Positions 1 to 8,147 of a stretch of DNA of 64,000 nt are shown here, in pieces. Position 1 is the first letter of the stretch. Each line of letters begins with the position of its first letter. Under the pieces are notes generated by a model. It did no database searches. It was given only the letters and a program-made list of their open reading frames with translations, and had not been told where the DNA came from. The position numbers were made by a program, and so were the translations under genes. Origin of the DNA: Phaeodactylibacter sp. (lineage in GTDB: Bacteria > Bacteroidota > Bacteroidia > Chitinophagales > Saprospiraceae); assembly GCA_024102975.1 (NCBI GenBank), contig JAGFJD010000060.1, positions 1 through 64,000 on the forward strand, given 5' to 3'.

Positions 1-619
1 AGTACTGCGCTACGGGCAGGGGCAGGTACACCATCTGTTTGTTCAGTTCCGGCGAGCCGAAATTGGCCATCCCCTTGATCGGATACTTGCCGGCGGCATT
101 GACGCCGTGGTACCCCTGGCTGATCAGAACAATGGTATCGCCCAGGCTCAGGCCCAGGTTTTCGGCTACGCCTTCCGCAACCAGCGCCGCTTCTTCGTCA
201 TCTTCAAAATACGCCCCCTCGGAAATCCTGTCCCGCAGGTGGGTCATGTCATTTTCTACTTCGGGGCTTATACCCACCACCATCACGCCGGAAGTATGCT
301 CTCCGGTAGACGCCAGGGCAAAGGACTCAATACGCGGCAGCACCCGGCGCACACCGGGTACTTTCTCTTCCAATTGCTTCAGGGAGTCTGCCAGGGGAAA
401 GGCCTTGTCAATCGTCTGCTCCTCCCAATATCCCTTCTGATGCACCTGCACGTAGCCGTAGTAATAGTTGACCACGCTGTTGATCATGTGGTCCCAGGCC
501 CCCTTCTGGATGGATTCCATAAAGGTGGCGAACAATACCGCGAACAGGATGGAAGCCGCCGTAATGGCCGTGCGCCGCTTATTGCGCCAGATGTTGCGCC
601 AGGCAAGACGAAATAGCAT
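1..619 (-). CDS. ABC transporter permease, FtsX/MacB type (partial, runs off left edge)
   Basis: Read from position 619 leftward, the frame stays open to base 1 and gives about 206 residues. It begins MLFRLAWRNIWRNKRR, the usual start of FtsX/LolE/MacB-type permeases. A hydrophobic membrane segment follows at about residues 17-36, then a soluble stretch with VRRVLPRIESFALAS and VGISPEVEN, matching the periplasmic MacB_PCD domain. Permeases of this family move lipids, lipoproteins or peptides across the envelope together with a separate ATPase, which should lie beyond the left edge. It is third in a leftward series after the TetR regulator and the LolA-like protein, 131 bp downstream of the latter, so co-transcription is likely. 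Substrate unknown. The ATG at 619 was chosen because it directly precedes the conserved N-terminal motif. Confidence 0.85.
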   Translation of the reverse strand, partial: MLFRLAWRNIWRNKRRTAITAASILFAVLFATFMESIQKGAWDHMINSVVNYYYGYVQVHQKGYWEEQTIDKAFPLADSLKQLEEKVPGVRRVLPRIESFALASTGEHTSGVMVVGISPEVENDMTHLRDRISEGAYFEDDEEAALVAEGVAENLGLSLGDTIVLISQGYHGVNAAGKYPIKGMANFGSPELNKQMVYLPLPVAQY

Positions 620-654
620 GTCTTTGGTTTATATATTTTCAAAAAACCGTTCCA

Positions 655-750
655 CCTCCCCAAACCCCAAAACCCAAAACCTAAAACCTAAACCCCAAAA
701 CCCAAAACCCAAAACCCAAAACCTAAACCCCAAAACCTAAACCCCAAAAC
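655..750. repeat. A/C-rich degenerate tandem repeat
   Basis: Roughly 95 bases consist almost only of A and C with occasional T, built from variants of CCCAAAA and CCTAAA. It fills the gap between the stop of the LolA-like gene and the start of the permease. No coding function is visible. Confidence 0.8.
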
Positions 751-1506
751 CTACCGCACCCGCTTCATATTCTGAACCGAAAAGAAAGCCTCCTTGACCG
801 GCTCGTTAAATTCCAGAGACAGGTACTCCACAATGGTTTTATGCCCTTCTTCATCAGCCGGGATAACTTCCAGGACGGAAGGCAACATGCGCCCGTCCAT
901 ATCCCTGACGTTCTTCCCGTACATGGTATTCACCAGGTAGCCGTCCTCGTCGTACATCTCGGTCTTCAGTTGCATGAACTCTTTGGTGTCGATCCAGGAG
1001 ATGACCTTGCCCCAGACCACCGGGGCGTTCTCCTTTGGCGTCAGTTGGATTTTGTAGCACTCCCGGCCATCTATGGTTTCCCGGCCCAGCAGCTCGTGGG
1101 TATAATCCTTGACGATGGAGGACTCGCGAACCAGGTCGTCATTGGTGAAGTCGGATCCCATCCACGACTGCATCATCATGGAAGGAGGCAGTTTGATGGT
1201 CCGGTCGATGGTGGGCTGCCAGTTCCATATCTCGTTCTCCCTTTTCAGGAAGGCGGTTCCTTTGTCGCGGGCGGGTGCCGTCACCAGGATGAGCATGTAT
1301 TCGGTGCCTTTCGACCAGCTCTTCATCTGCATTTCCCGCTTCCAGGTGGGCCGGACAATGGTCATTTTGAGCTCGCCGATGCTGGTCTCGCCCCGCGCCT
1401 TCTGATCGGCCTTTTCGATGATTTCTTTGGCGGTGAGGTTTTGAGCATAGGCGGCTGTACTCATCATCAGGGTGAACGCCAGTACAGCCAGGATCAATCG
1501 TTTCAT
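751..1506 (-). CDS. LolA-like outer membrane lipoprotein-sorting protein
   Basis: 251 residues with a clear signal peptide (MKRLILAVLAFTLMMSTAAYAQ), so it is periplasmic. The body has the pattern of the LolA_like family: TAKEIIEKADQKARG near the N-terminus, then a series of beta strands with SWMGSDFTNDDLVRESS and GRECYKIQL. Members form an open beta-barrel that binds lipid or lipoprotein and are usually encoded next to FtsX-type ABC permeases, as here. A role with the downstream permease in envelope lipid or lipoprotein transport is inferred from this pairing; the cargo is not known. It follows the TetR gene after a 115 bp gap that holds a long inverted repeat. Confidence 0.85.
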   Translation of the reverse strand: MKRLILAVLAFTLMMSTAAYAQNLTAKEIIEKADQKARGETSIGELKMTIVRPTWKREMQMKSWSKGTEYMLILVTAPARDKGTAFLKRENEIWNWQPTIDRTIKLPPSMMMQSWMGSDFTNDDLVRESSIVKDYTHELLGRETIDGRECYKIQLTPKENAPVVWGKVISWIDTKEFMQLKTEMYDEDGYLVNTMYGKNVRDMDGRMLPSVLEVIPADEEGHKTIVEYLSLEFNEPVKEAFFSVQNMKRVR

Positions 1507-1547
1507 TATGGTTTGCTTTTTTGGTTAATCAATTTATACTCCGCCGC

Positions 1548-1626
1548 AATAGGTTTTGTGCATTTGCCCTCCCCGCCCCTTAATCCCCTAAAGGGGAAAA
1601 CCACCCGTAAATGCACAAAACCTATT
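1548..1626. repeat. Long inverted repeat with 18 bp perfect arms
   Basis: Arms at 1548-1565 and 1609-1626 are perfect reverse complements (AATAGGTTTTGTGCATTT and its complement) around a 43-base centre that contains the small hairpin CCCCTAAAGGGG. The right arm covers the last codons and stop of the TetR gene. It could act as an attenuator or terminator between TetR and the LolA-like gene, or be a mobile repeat. Related inverted repeats lie at 15496-15549 and 39103-39214. Confidence 0.85.
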
Positions 1627-2230
1627 GCCATTCAGTATACCGTTCCGGAAGAAAACGGCTCAGCACATAGGCTTTCATCTCTTCGATCGGATAAGTTTCT
1701 TCCATTTGCATGTAGTGCAGCATGATGCCGTCAAGTACAGCGCCATAGTAAAGGGCTTCCTTTTCCGGCTCTCCCGAACCCAGGCGGCGGAAAATGTCGG
1801 CGATGGCAGCAACTGCTTCCCCCTGTTTTTTCCGGAGTTCCGGCATCAGGTTGGTCAGCACGTCGGTCTGGAAGGCCAGTGACGTCATCAGTTTCCAGTA
1901 GTGCAGGTCTTTCCGGACGACCTCGAAGGTTACTTCGGTCATCGACCGCAGTTGCTGCGCAGCCTCCTCCGGGGAGGAAAGCACATCCCCCATTATTTGC
2001 TCGCCCATGTCTACCGCCTCCATAATGATGTCGTGCAGCAAATCCTCTTTGCTGTCAAAATAATTGTACAACAGGCCCTTGGAGATTCCCGCCTCTTTTG
2101 CGATCTGGCTGATGGAGGTACTGTGGTAGCCATTGTGGGCAAACAACTCCATAGCTGCTTTTTTGATCGCCTCCATGCTCCTCTGGCGAATCTCTTCAAA
2201 CTGTTTCTTGGTGCGTGGCGACATAATCAT
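1622..2230 (-). CDS. TetR family transcriptional regulator
   Basis: About 200 residues. The N-terminal TetR helix-turn-helix is plain: residues about 12-60 include AAMELFAHNGYHSTSISQIAKEAG followed by GLLYNYFDSKEDLL, the hallmark of the family. The C-terminal part is helical and would bind a ligand. The start may be codon 1 or the ATG two codons downstream (MSPRTKK). Its promoter carries an imperfect palindrome lying over the -7 box, which points to autorepression. It is first in the leftward group with the LolA-like protein and the ABC permease, so it probably controls that export system. The inducer is unknown. Confidence 0.92.
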   Translation of the reverse strand: MIMSPRTKKQFEEIRQRSMEAIKKAAMELFAHNGYHSTSISQIAKEAGISKGLLYNYFDSKEDLLHDIIMEAVDMGEQIMGDVLSSPEEAAQQLRSMTEVTFEVVRKDLHYWKLMTSLAFQTDVLTNLMPELRKKQGEAVAAIADIFRRLGSGEPEKEALYYGAVLDGIMLHYMQMEETYPIEEMKAYVLSRFLPERYTEWQ

Positions 2231-2237
2231 TTATAGT

Positions 2238-2284
2238 TGACCGAACGGTTAGTCAAAATTAAAGGCAATGAATTTATTTATCAA
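2238..2284 (-). promoter_or_regulatory. TetR gene promoter with overlapping operator
   Basis: On the minus strand, TTG at 2284-2282 lies exactly 20 bp before TAATTTTG at 2261-2254, matching the Bacteroidota -33/-7 consensus (TTG, TAnnTTTG). An imperfect 18 bp palindrome at 2238-2255, TGACcgaACGGTtagTCA, begins on the -7 element and covers the expected start site. TetR operators often have such TGAC/GTCA ends, so self-repression is a reasonable inference. Confidence 0.65.
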
Positions 2285-2425
2285 GTGCAGCAGTCATTTT
2301 TTTGAGAAAACACGACGAAAGGGGGGATGGGGCCGATGAAGGAGGGAAAAAGGAAACCAATTTACTTACGGCTTTCACAAAAAGTTTATGCCTTGCTTTA
2401 ATACAGAAAATTTAAAAAAATACCC

Positions 2426-2433
2426 TATCTTTG
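2426..2433 (+). promoter_or_regulatory. Candidate -7 promoter element
   Basis: TATCTTTG matches the Bacteroidota -7 consensus TAnnTTTG and lies 46 bp before the ATPase start at 2480 in an AT-rich stretch. No TTG is seen at the usual spacing upstream. Confidence 0.45.
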
Positions 2434-2479
2434 TTACAAAAAAATATTATTTTTACCTTATAAACGTGCATGCGCTACC

Positions 2480-3838
2480 ATGTATTTTCGCAACATCCTA
2501 CCGGAACTTGAGAATTGGAAAGCCTCGGCAAATCGAAAACCACTGATCCTGCGCGGTGCGCGACAGGTTGGCAAAACGACTGCGGTCAACCTGCTTTCCA
2601 GCCAGTACAAGCAATATATCTACCTCAATCTGGAAAAAAAAGAGGATGCGGAACTATTTAAAGGACAAAAGCCATTCCCGACATTGGTCGAAGCCATTTT
2701 TTTCATCAAAGACAAGAGTATCCAGGAACCAAACACTTTGTTATTTATCGATGAGATACAGGCAGTACCGGCGGCGATTAACCTGCTTCGGTATTTTTAC
2801 GAAGATTACCCTTGGCTACACGTCATTGCAGCAGGGTCTTTATTAGAAACCATCATGAAAGAAGAGGTTACTGTGCCGGTGGGCCGGGTGGAGTACAAAG
2901 TGTTGCGCCCGGTTTCCTTCGACGAATTTCTGATTGCCACGGGTGAACGAGCCGCTTTGGAACAATACAACACCGTACCCACACGGGATTTTGCCAATGA
3001 GAAGCTGTTGCGTTTGTTTCACCGCTATGTACTGATCGGCGGCATGCCGGAAATTGTGCAGCATTATGCCAAGAATCGAAACTTGACCGCCCTGTTGCCC
3101 ATTTACGAGTCTTTGCAGGTGTCTTTTATGGACGATGTGGAAAAATATGCCCGCAACAACACCCTGGTCAATGTGATACGCCATGTAATGAGCGTTATGC
3201 CTTTTGAAGCCGGCAACCGCATTAAGTTCCAAAATTTTGGCCAATCTAACTACGGCTCCAGAGAAGTCGGGGAAGCTATGCGCATAATGGAAAAGGCTAT
3301 GTTGCTCCACCTTGTTTACCCATGCACGAACGTTTCGCCGCCTGTTCTGGGCAATAAACGAAAATCGCCAAGGCTGCATCTATTAGACACCGGACTGATG
3401 AATTATGTAGCCGGGCTGCAAAAAGGTTTGCTCAACGTTCAGGAACTCAATAGCTTGTATCAGGGAAAAATAACCGAACAGATTGTTGGACAGGAACTGC
3501 TCGCGGCAAAATTTAACGTGCTGAACGAACTCCATTTTTGGGTCAGGGAAAAAAAGGACTCGACCGCAGAAGTTGATTTTATCTACCTCTTTGAAGGAAA
3601 TATAATCCCGGTAGAAGTTAAGTCAGGCCATACAGGCCGCTTGCGGTCGTTGCACTTGTTTATGGATCGCGCCCCGCACCAGATGGCGGTACGGCTGTAC
3701 GCAGGGAACCTGAAAAAAGAGGCCGTCCGAACGCTTGCCGGCAAAGCGTACACCTTACTCAGCCTGCCGTATTACCTTGCCGGGAAAATAGAGCAATACT
3801 TGCAATGGGCATTTTCCGGTAAGGCTGAAACTATATAG
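2480..3838 (+). CDS. AAA ATPase (AAA_14) with DUF4143 C-terminal domain
   Basis: 452 residues. Walker A GARQVGKT is at about residues 26-33 and Walker B LLFIDE at 87-92, followed by the sensor-like AAGSLLE. These and the C-terminal domain mark the AAA_14/DUF4143 family. Near residues 360-380 the sequence AEVDFIY...PVEVKSG gives a D...ExK signature typical of PD-(D/E)XK nuclease folds. Members are common, multicopy and sporadic in Bacteroidota and archaea; their cellular role is not settled. It stands alone, with a TAnnTTTG promoter element upstream and metF downstream. It is the first of four ATPases with a C-terminal ExK signature in this window. Confidence 0.88.
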   Translation: MYFRNILPELENWKASANRKPLILRGARQVGKTTAVNLLSSQYKQYIYLNLEKKEDAELFKGQKPFPTLVEAIFFIKDKSIQEPNTLLFIDEIQAVPAAINLLRYFYEDYPWLHVIAAGSLLETIMKEEVTVPVGRVEYKVLRPVSFDEFLIATGERAALEQYNTVPTRDFANEKLLRLFHRYVLIGGMPEIVQHYAKNRNLTALLPIYESLQVSFMDDVEKYARNNTLVNVIRHVMSVMPFEAGNRIKFQNFGQSNYGSREVGEAMRIMEKAMLLHLVYPCTNVSPPVLGNKRKSPRLHLLDTGLMNYVAGLQKGLLNVQELNSLYQGKITEQIVGQELLAAKFNVLNELHFWVREKKDSTAEVDFIYLFEGNIIPVEVKSGHTGRLRSLHLFMDRAPHQMAVRLYAGNLKKEAVRTLAGKAYTLLSLPYYLAGKIEQYLQWAFSGKAETI

Positions 3839-3856
3839 TGATCGTTTGGCGTATAG

Positions 3857-3868
3857 GTATAGCTATAC
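3857..3868. promoter_or_regulatory. 12 bp perfect palindrome upstream of metF
   Basis: GTATAGCTATAC is a perfect palindrome about 90 bp before metF and 47 bp before the candidate -7 element. It may be a regulator site, but no regulator is indicated by the sequence. Confidence 0.35.
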
Positions 3869-3914
3869 TTAACGGCAACAGATTTTCCCACTGGCATTAA
3901 ACCCCACTATTCCG

Positions 3915-3922
3915 TACTTTTG
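3915..3922 (+). promoter_or_regulatory. Candidate metF -7 promoter element
   Basis: TACTTTTG matches TAnnTTTG and lies 35 bp before the metF start. There is no TTG at the -33 position, so the match rests on the -7 box alone. Confidence 0.45.
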
Positions 3923-3957
3923 CCCCTCACAAAAGAGCTGCCGAAGCAAAATACAAC

Positions 3958-4914
3958 ATGAAAGTCACAGAATATTTTGAAAAGGCCAAAGGCCAGACCC
4001 TCATATCATTTGAAGTGCTGCCCCCGCTCAAAGGCGGAAGCATGCAGGCCATTTTCGATACCCTCGATCCGTTGATGGAGTTCAAGCCGCCGTTTATCGA
4101 CGTGACCTACCACCGCGAGGAGTTCATTTATAAGAAGCGCGCCAGCGGGTACTACGAGAAGGTGGCCATCCGGAAGCGGCCGGGCACCGTGGGCATCTGC
4201 GCCGCCATCATGCACCGCTACGGCGTGGATGCGGTGCCCCACCTCATCTGCGGCGGCTTCACCCGGGAAGATACCGAAAACGCCCTGATCGACCTCAACT
4301 TCCTCAACATCAACAACGTGCTGGCCATCCGCGGCGACGCGCGCATGTTCGACGGGAAATTCGTGCCGGAAGAGGACGGGCATACCTTCGCCATCGACCT
4401 GGTCAAACAGGTGGTGGACATGAATAAGGGTAAATACCTGCACGAAGATATCGAAAACGGCCTGCGGACGGACTTCTGCATCGGCGTGGCCGGCTACCCG
4501 GAAAAACACTTCGAATCGCCCAACATCGACTTCGACCTCCAGCAGACCAGGGCCAAAATTGACGCCGGCGCCGATTACATCGTCACCCAGATGTTCTTCG
4601 ACAACAAAAAGTACTTCGACTTCGTGGACCGCTGCCGGGCCGCCGGCATCACCGTGCCCATCGTGCCTGGCCTGAAGCCGCTGACCAAGCTGTATCAGCT
4701 CAACTCCATCCCCCGAATCTTCCACATCGACCTGCCCGACGAACTCGTCCGCGCCGTTCAGTCGGCCAAAACCGCCGAAACGCGCACCCAGGCCGGCATC
4801 GAGTGGTGCATCCAGCAGTCCAAAGAGCTGAAAAAGGCCGGCGCGCCCTGCCTGCATTATTATACGATGGGGGATTCGGAGACGATAAGGAAGATTGCCG
4901 AGGCGGTGTATTAG
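3958..4914 (+). CDS. metF: Methylenetetrahydrofolate reductase
   Basis: 318 residues, the full bacterial MetF length. It reduces 5,10-methylenetetrahydrofolate to 5-methyltetrahydrofolate with an FAD cofactor, feeding methionine synthesis. Visible family motifs are SFEVLPP with the catalytic glutamate near residue 19, IDVTYHR, NVLAIRGD around residue 120 (flavin and folate binding), GVAGYPEKH and the DYIVTQMFFD strand. The ATG is followed by the usual MKVTEYFEKAKG. It is a single gene between the DUF4143 ATPase and the DNA methyltransferase, with its own TAnnTTTG element. No riboswitch was recognised upstream. Confidence 0.95.
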   Translation: MKVTEYFEKAKGQTLISFEVLPPLKGGSMQAIFDTLDPLMEFKPPFIDVTYHREEFIYKKRASGYYEKVAIRKRPGTVGICAAIMHRYGVDAVPHLICGGFTREDTENALIDLNFLNINNVLAIRGDARMFDGKFVPEEDGHTFAIDLVKQVVDMNKGKYLHEDIENGLRTDFCIGVAGYPEKHFESPNIDFDLQQTRAKIDAGADYIVTQMFFDNKKYFDFVDRCRAAGITVPIVPGLKPLTKLYQLNSIPRIFHIDLPDELVRAVQSAKTAETRTQAGIEWCIQQSKELKKAGAPCLHYYTMGDSETIRKIAEAVY

Positions 4915-4959
4915 GGGGAGGATAAATTGGTGAATGGTTGGATGGTTGAATGGTTGAAT

Positions 4960-4974
4960 GGCCTCCAAACAAGC
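4960..4974 (+). repeat. Dispersed 15-mer, copy 1
   Basis: GGCCTCCAAACAAGC. The same 15 bases recur at 29056-29070, and a one-mismatch copy lies on the other strand at 31466-31480, always between genes. It may mark the edge of a small repeat element. Confidence 0.5.
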
Positions 4975-5067
4975 CCTTAAAGCCAAAACATAAGATTTCT
5001 TATTTTAAAACCATATTGTTTTTATCGGTTTTCTTATCTTCACTCCTGAAAAAAAATCGGCCTCCAG

Positions 5068-6261
5068 ATGGTTTATACAAGGAAAGATGAATACCCAAAG
5101 ACTTTTGCAGAGTTTTTTGCCGGAATTGGCCTGATGCGGATGGGGCTGGAACGGGCAGGGTGGCAAATAGAATTTGCCAATGATATCGACCCTATGAAAG
5201 AGCGGTTGTACAACGCCCATTTTCAGGACGAGTTCCCGCATTTTATGCTGGGCGACATTCACCAAATCGAAGAAGAGCGGATTCCGACGGTCACTCTGGC
5301 GACCGCCTCTTTCCCCTGTACCGACCTGTCCCTTGCCGGGAAGCGGGAGGGGCTGTCCGGAGAACAATCTTCCGCATTCTGGGGGTTTATCCGGGTCCTG
5401 GAAGGCATGGGCGACAGGCGGCCGCCGATCGTGCTTCTGGAAAACGTGACCGGCTTCTTAACTTCACACAAAGGAAAAGACTTCGAAGAAGCCCTTAAGG
5501 CACTGAACAGCCTTGGATACAGGGTGGATTCCTTTATCATTGACGCTGTCCGCTTCGTTCCTCAAAGCCGGGTGCGGCTGTTCATAATAGGGCAGTTGGA
5601 AAGCCTGATGCCGGCAAAATTGCCGGCAGTTTCCGATGATCAATTGTCTTTGTTTTATGAAGGAGAACTAAGGCCAGAAAAACTTGCGGATTTCATTTTC
5701 AGCCATCAGGATATAAACTGGGCGATCAGAACGTTGCCCAAACTTCCCAGGAACGAACGCCTGCTCCCCACTATCGTAGACGAGACACCCGAGGATGCCA
5801 GCGAATGGTGGAGCCAGGAGCGGGTCGATTATCTGATCAACCAAACCAGCGAAAAACACCTCCAGGTCATCGAAGCCCTGAAAAATAAATCTCATTATTC
5901 TTATTTAACCGCTTTCCGGCGCGTCAGGAACGGAAGGTCAATGGCGGAGATCAGGTCGGACGGGATTGCCGGCTGCCTCCGGACGCCCAAAGGCGGAAGC
6001 GCCCGCCAGATTCTGCTCAAAGTCGGGCGTGGAAAAGTAAAAATCCGGTTTGTTTCGCCCACCGAATGCGCCCGGCTGATGGGAGCGGATGATTTTAAAA
6101 TTACGGGTTCTACAACGGAAGCCCTTTTTGGTTTTGGCGACGCGGTGTGCGTGCCGGTTATTACCTGGATTGCTGATAATTATCTCAACCCTATTCTACA
6201 GCGGGCCATCAAACTCAACATCAAGGAGACTTTAGAGTTGGAGACACCATATTCCATGTAA
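5068..6261 (+). CDS. C5-cytosine DNA methyltransferase (solitary)
   Basis: 397 residues carrying the ordered motifs of C5-MTases: motif I FAGIG at residues 17-21, motif IV PC at 83-84 (catalytic cysteine in SFPCTDLSLAG), motif VI ENV at 125-127, motif VIII QSRVRLFIIG near 166-175, a target-recognition region of about 110 residues with REKxxx-poor sequence, then SPTECARLMGAD and the motif X region GFGDAVCVPVI near 360. It transfers a methyl group from SAM to cytosine at a site that cannot be read from sequence. No intact restriction gene adjoins it; only the decayed gene at 6264 follows, 2 bp downstream. It may be an orphan methylase or the survivor of a restriction-modification pair. Confidence 0.93.
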   Translation: MVYTRKDEYPKTFAEFFAGIGLMRMGLERAGWQIEFANDIDPMKERLYNAHFQDEFPHFMLGDIHQIEEERIPTVTLATASFPCTDLSLAGKREGLSGEQSSAFWGFIRVLEGMGDRRPPIVLLENVTGFLTSHKGKDFEEALKALNSLGYRVDSFIIDAVRFVPQSRVRLFIIGQLESLMPAKLPAVSDDQLSLFYEGELRPEKLADFIFSHQDINWAIRTLPKLPRNERLLPTIVDETPEDASEWWSQERVDYLINQTSEKHLQVIEALKNKSHYSYLTAFRRVRNGRSMAEIRSDGIAGCLRTPKGGSARQILLKVGRGKVKIRFVSPTECARLMGADDFKITGSTTEALFGFGDAVCVPVITWIADNYLNPILQRAIKLNIKETLELETPYSM

Positions 6262-6263
6262 CC

Positions 6264-6601
6264 ATGTCTCCTATGCAAAGCGTCTTCGCAAAACGTAAGG
6301 AAAATTTGAATGACGGACTCAAGGCTTTTCTTTTAGAACCTGACGGGAAATTGGCGGCAGCCCGCAACTGGCCGACGAATTCAGCAGGAACCAGATCGCA
6401 GTCGAATCACTGGAGTCCTTTGTTTCCCAGAATATTGAAGAGATCAGTGGTTTTGATAATTCTAGCATAAAAGCAAATTTCACTGAATTGATCCAGCTCT
6501 ATAATCATAGAGTTCATGCTGTGGAGATTGACAAGTCGTTGATGATCGAGTTACCGTCAAATCTGGCAAAGGGGAAAAAAGGCTGTGGGCGGCCGGCCAG
6601 C
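6264..6601 (+). pseudogene. Frameshifted and truncated gene downstream of the methyltransferase
   Basis: An ATG 2 bp after the methyltransferase stop opens a hydrophilic frame (MSPMQSVFAKRKENLNDG to about LLEPDGK, up to near 6350). From about 6347 the protein-like sequence continues in another frame with PQLADEFSRNQIAVESLES, NIEEISGFDNSS and LIQLYNHRVHAVEIDKS, then runs into repeat-like non-coding sequence after about 6570. This looks like a gene of a methyltransferase cassette, possibly the cognate nuclease or a specificity partner, that suffered a frameshift and lost its 3' end. The family could not be recognised. Confidence 0.5.
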
Positions 6602-7005
6602 GGCACATCCCACAGCGGCCTCTTGGGGTTATATGTCAATATGGGTTTCAGGAGTTTTTCCCGGAGAATCATTCCTTCATTCCTTCATTCCCTCAAAAGG
6701 CAGGCCCCCGGCCTCATCAGCGTTCGACCGAACGTTCGACCGAACGTTCGACCGAGCTCACGCCGAAGTCTCACGCCGAGGTCCGGGAAGCCCTGCCCTT
6801 GGGAAAAGAGCATTATCAATGTATCTCTGAAGCAAATTTCGGTGATCCCTTTCCCTTTTTTGTACCGGAAAACAGGTATTGGGGTACCGGTTTTCGGGGG
6901 ACTCATTGCTGTTTTTATCACATAGGACACATAGGTTGTTTCGCATAGGGCGCATAGATACGGATCATGCTCTGTGTCCTGAACTAGGGGCAGAACAGTA
7001 GCCAT
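6602..7005. other. Non-coding stretch with short repeats
   Basis: No credible gene is seen. The stretch has repeated ATTCCTTCATTCC words (about 6670-6695; similar words occur near 36475), a 12 bp tandem repeat at 6721-6755 and repeated CACATAG/GCATAG words near 6920-6960. It separates the decayed methylase-cassette gene from the convergent two-component operon. Confidence 0.6.
6721..6755. repeat. 12 bp tandem repeat, almost three copies
   Basis: CGTTCGACCGAA is present twice in full and then as an 11-base partial copy, with no mismatch between copies. Confidence 0.9.
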
Positions 7006-7422
7006 TCACTTCTCAAAATCGGCGAATACAACAAACTCCCCCCGGCTCACCCGGATGATGGCGTCGACGATCTCCTTTTTGCCTTTGCTTTTGGAGAGAA
7101 ATCCGTCGGCGCCCCGCGCCAGGGCCAGGTCGAGGTCCCGCTTGTCGTCTCTCATGGTAAGCATGAGGACCCGGACGCCGGGATACCCGGCCTTGGCCCG
7201 TTGGGTGGCCTCCAGCCCGTCCATGCCGGGCATGTTGATATCCATCAGGATAACGTCAGGCAGGGCGCCCTGTCGCCGTTCCAGGTATTCCAGCAGTTCG
7301 TGCCCATTGTGGGCGGTGCCTGTCACCTGGATTTGCGGATGGCCTTTCAGCAGTAGTTGCAATCCGTCCAGGACCACCTGGTGGTCGTCCACCAGATAGA
7401 CGCTGATTTCTGATCTATTCAT
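7006..7422 (-). CDS. Receiver-only response regulator
   Basis: 138 residues holding a single REC domain: acidic pair DD at 12-13, phosphoacceptor Asp61 in VILMDINMPGMDG, and the conserved lysine in GFLSKSKGKKE near residue 112. It ends right after the receiver, with no helix-turn-helix. The fold and the MDINMPGMDG motif are those of NarL/LuxR-type regulators, so it may be a truncated regulator or a genuine single-domain phosphate sink. It is last in a leftward operon, 30 bp after the full-length LuxR-type regulator, and is presumably phosphorylated by the same TPR sensor kinase. No HTH remnant was seen in the three frames downstream. Confidence 0.85.
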   Translation of the reverse strand: MNRSEISVYLVDDHQVVLDGLQLLLKGHPQIQVTGTAHNGHELLEYLERRQGALPDVILMDINMPGMDGLEATQRAKAGYPGVRVLMLTMRDDKRDLDLALARGADGFLSKSKGKKEIVDAIIRVSRGEFVVFADFEK

Positions 7423-7452
7423 AGGCGTAGTGAAGTTTTTTGGGGTTTTGCT

Positions 7453-8139
7453 TTACGCTTCCGGATGGGAAGACAGTTCATTGCCGTCCAGCAACTGGCA
7501 CTGGCAGGCCCAGTAGCCCAGGCTGGCGTCGTTGGCGACGCCGTAGTCTTTCAGTTTTTCTCTGATCCGGCGTTTATGCACTTCTACAGTGGCCGGCTCC
7601 ATATTCCGGTTGTTGATCCGGGTGAGCATTTCGGCGATCTCGCGGGTGCGGAAGCCTTTGCACAGCAGGGCAATGACCTGTTTTTCGGTCGGGGTGATCA
7701 GTTTTTTGGCCTCCATGCAATCATCCTCTGCCGGAGGGCTGGCCTTTCCCAGGTCGATGACCACGCCGCCGGTGTGTATCTTTTTCAAATCCTGGCAAAT
7801 CTCTTCCATGCTGAGCGACTTGGACAGGTAGCCCCGGGCACCGGTTTCGAGGGCCTGCTTGGCAAAGGCGAGGTCTTCCTGCCCGGTAAACAACACCACT
7901 TTAACCGGGGGGAACTGCGCCTGCACCTTGCTGATGGCGGCCAGCATCTCCGGGGATTCCGCCATCTTATCCAGCAGCAGGACGTCCGTCCGTCCGTTCA
8001 GCCGCCCAAAGAGTTCCTCCAGGGTAGAAGCACGTCCCGAAAACTCAAAATCCTGATCCCGATTGAACTGGTTTCTCAGCACGTCGACGACGAAGACGTG
8101 ATCATCGGCGATGAAGACCCGGATATTCTGTTCTCCCAT
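7453..8139 (-). CDS. LuxR-type (NarL family) response regulator
   Basis: 228 residues. The REC domain covers about 1-125, with DD at 12-13 and phosphoacceptor Asp57 in VLLLDKM, and LSKS carrying the conserved lysine. The C-terminal DNA-binding part (about 165-215) has LTPTEKQVIALLCKGFRTREIAEML and VHKRRIREKL, the GerE/LuxR pattern although slightly divergent. MDxxMP, usual around the phosphorylated Asp, is replaced by LDKMAES, so the receiver is atypical. It starts 8 bp after the histidine kinase, so the two are almost certainly translated from one mRNA and act as a phosphorelay pair. Target genes unknown. Confidence 0.9.
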   Translation of the reverse strand: MGEQNIRVFIADDHVFVVDVLRNQFNRDQDFEFSGRASTLEELFGRLNGRTDVLLLDKMAESPEMLAAISKVQAQFPPVKVVLFTGQEDLAFAKQALETGARGYLSKSLSMEEICQDLKKIHTGGVVIDLGKASPPAEDDCMEAKKLITPTEKQVIALLCKGFRTREIAEMLTRINNRNMEPATVEVHKRRIREKLKDYGVANDASLGYWACQCQLLDGNELSSHPEA

Positions 8140-8147
8140 AGGTTGAT

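Noticed and set aside
107..616. Plus-strand open frame at the left edge
   Set aside because: Antisense to the ABC permease read on the minus strand, which has the family N-terminus.
3839..3957. Possible SAM or cobalamin riboswitch before metF
   Set aside because: The leader is only about 120 bases and shows no conserved riboswitch core, just a 12 bp palindrome.
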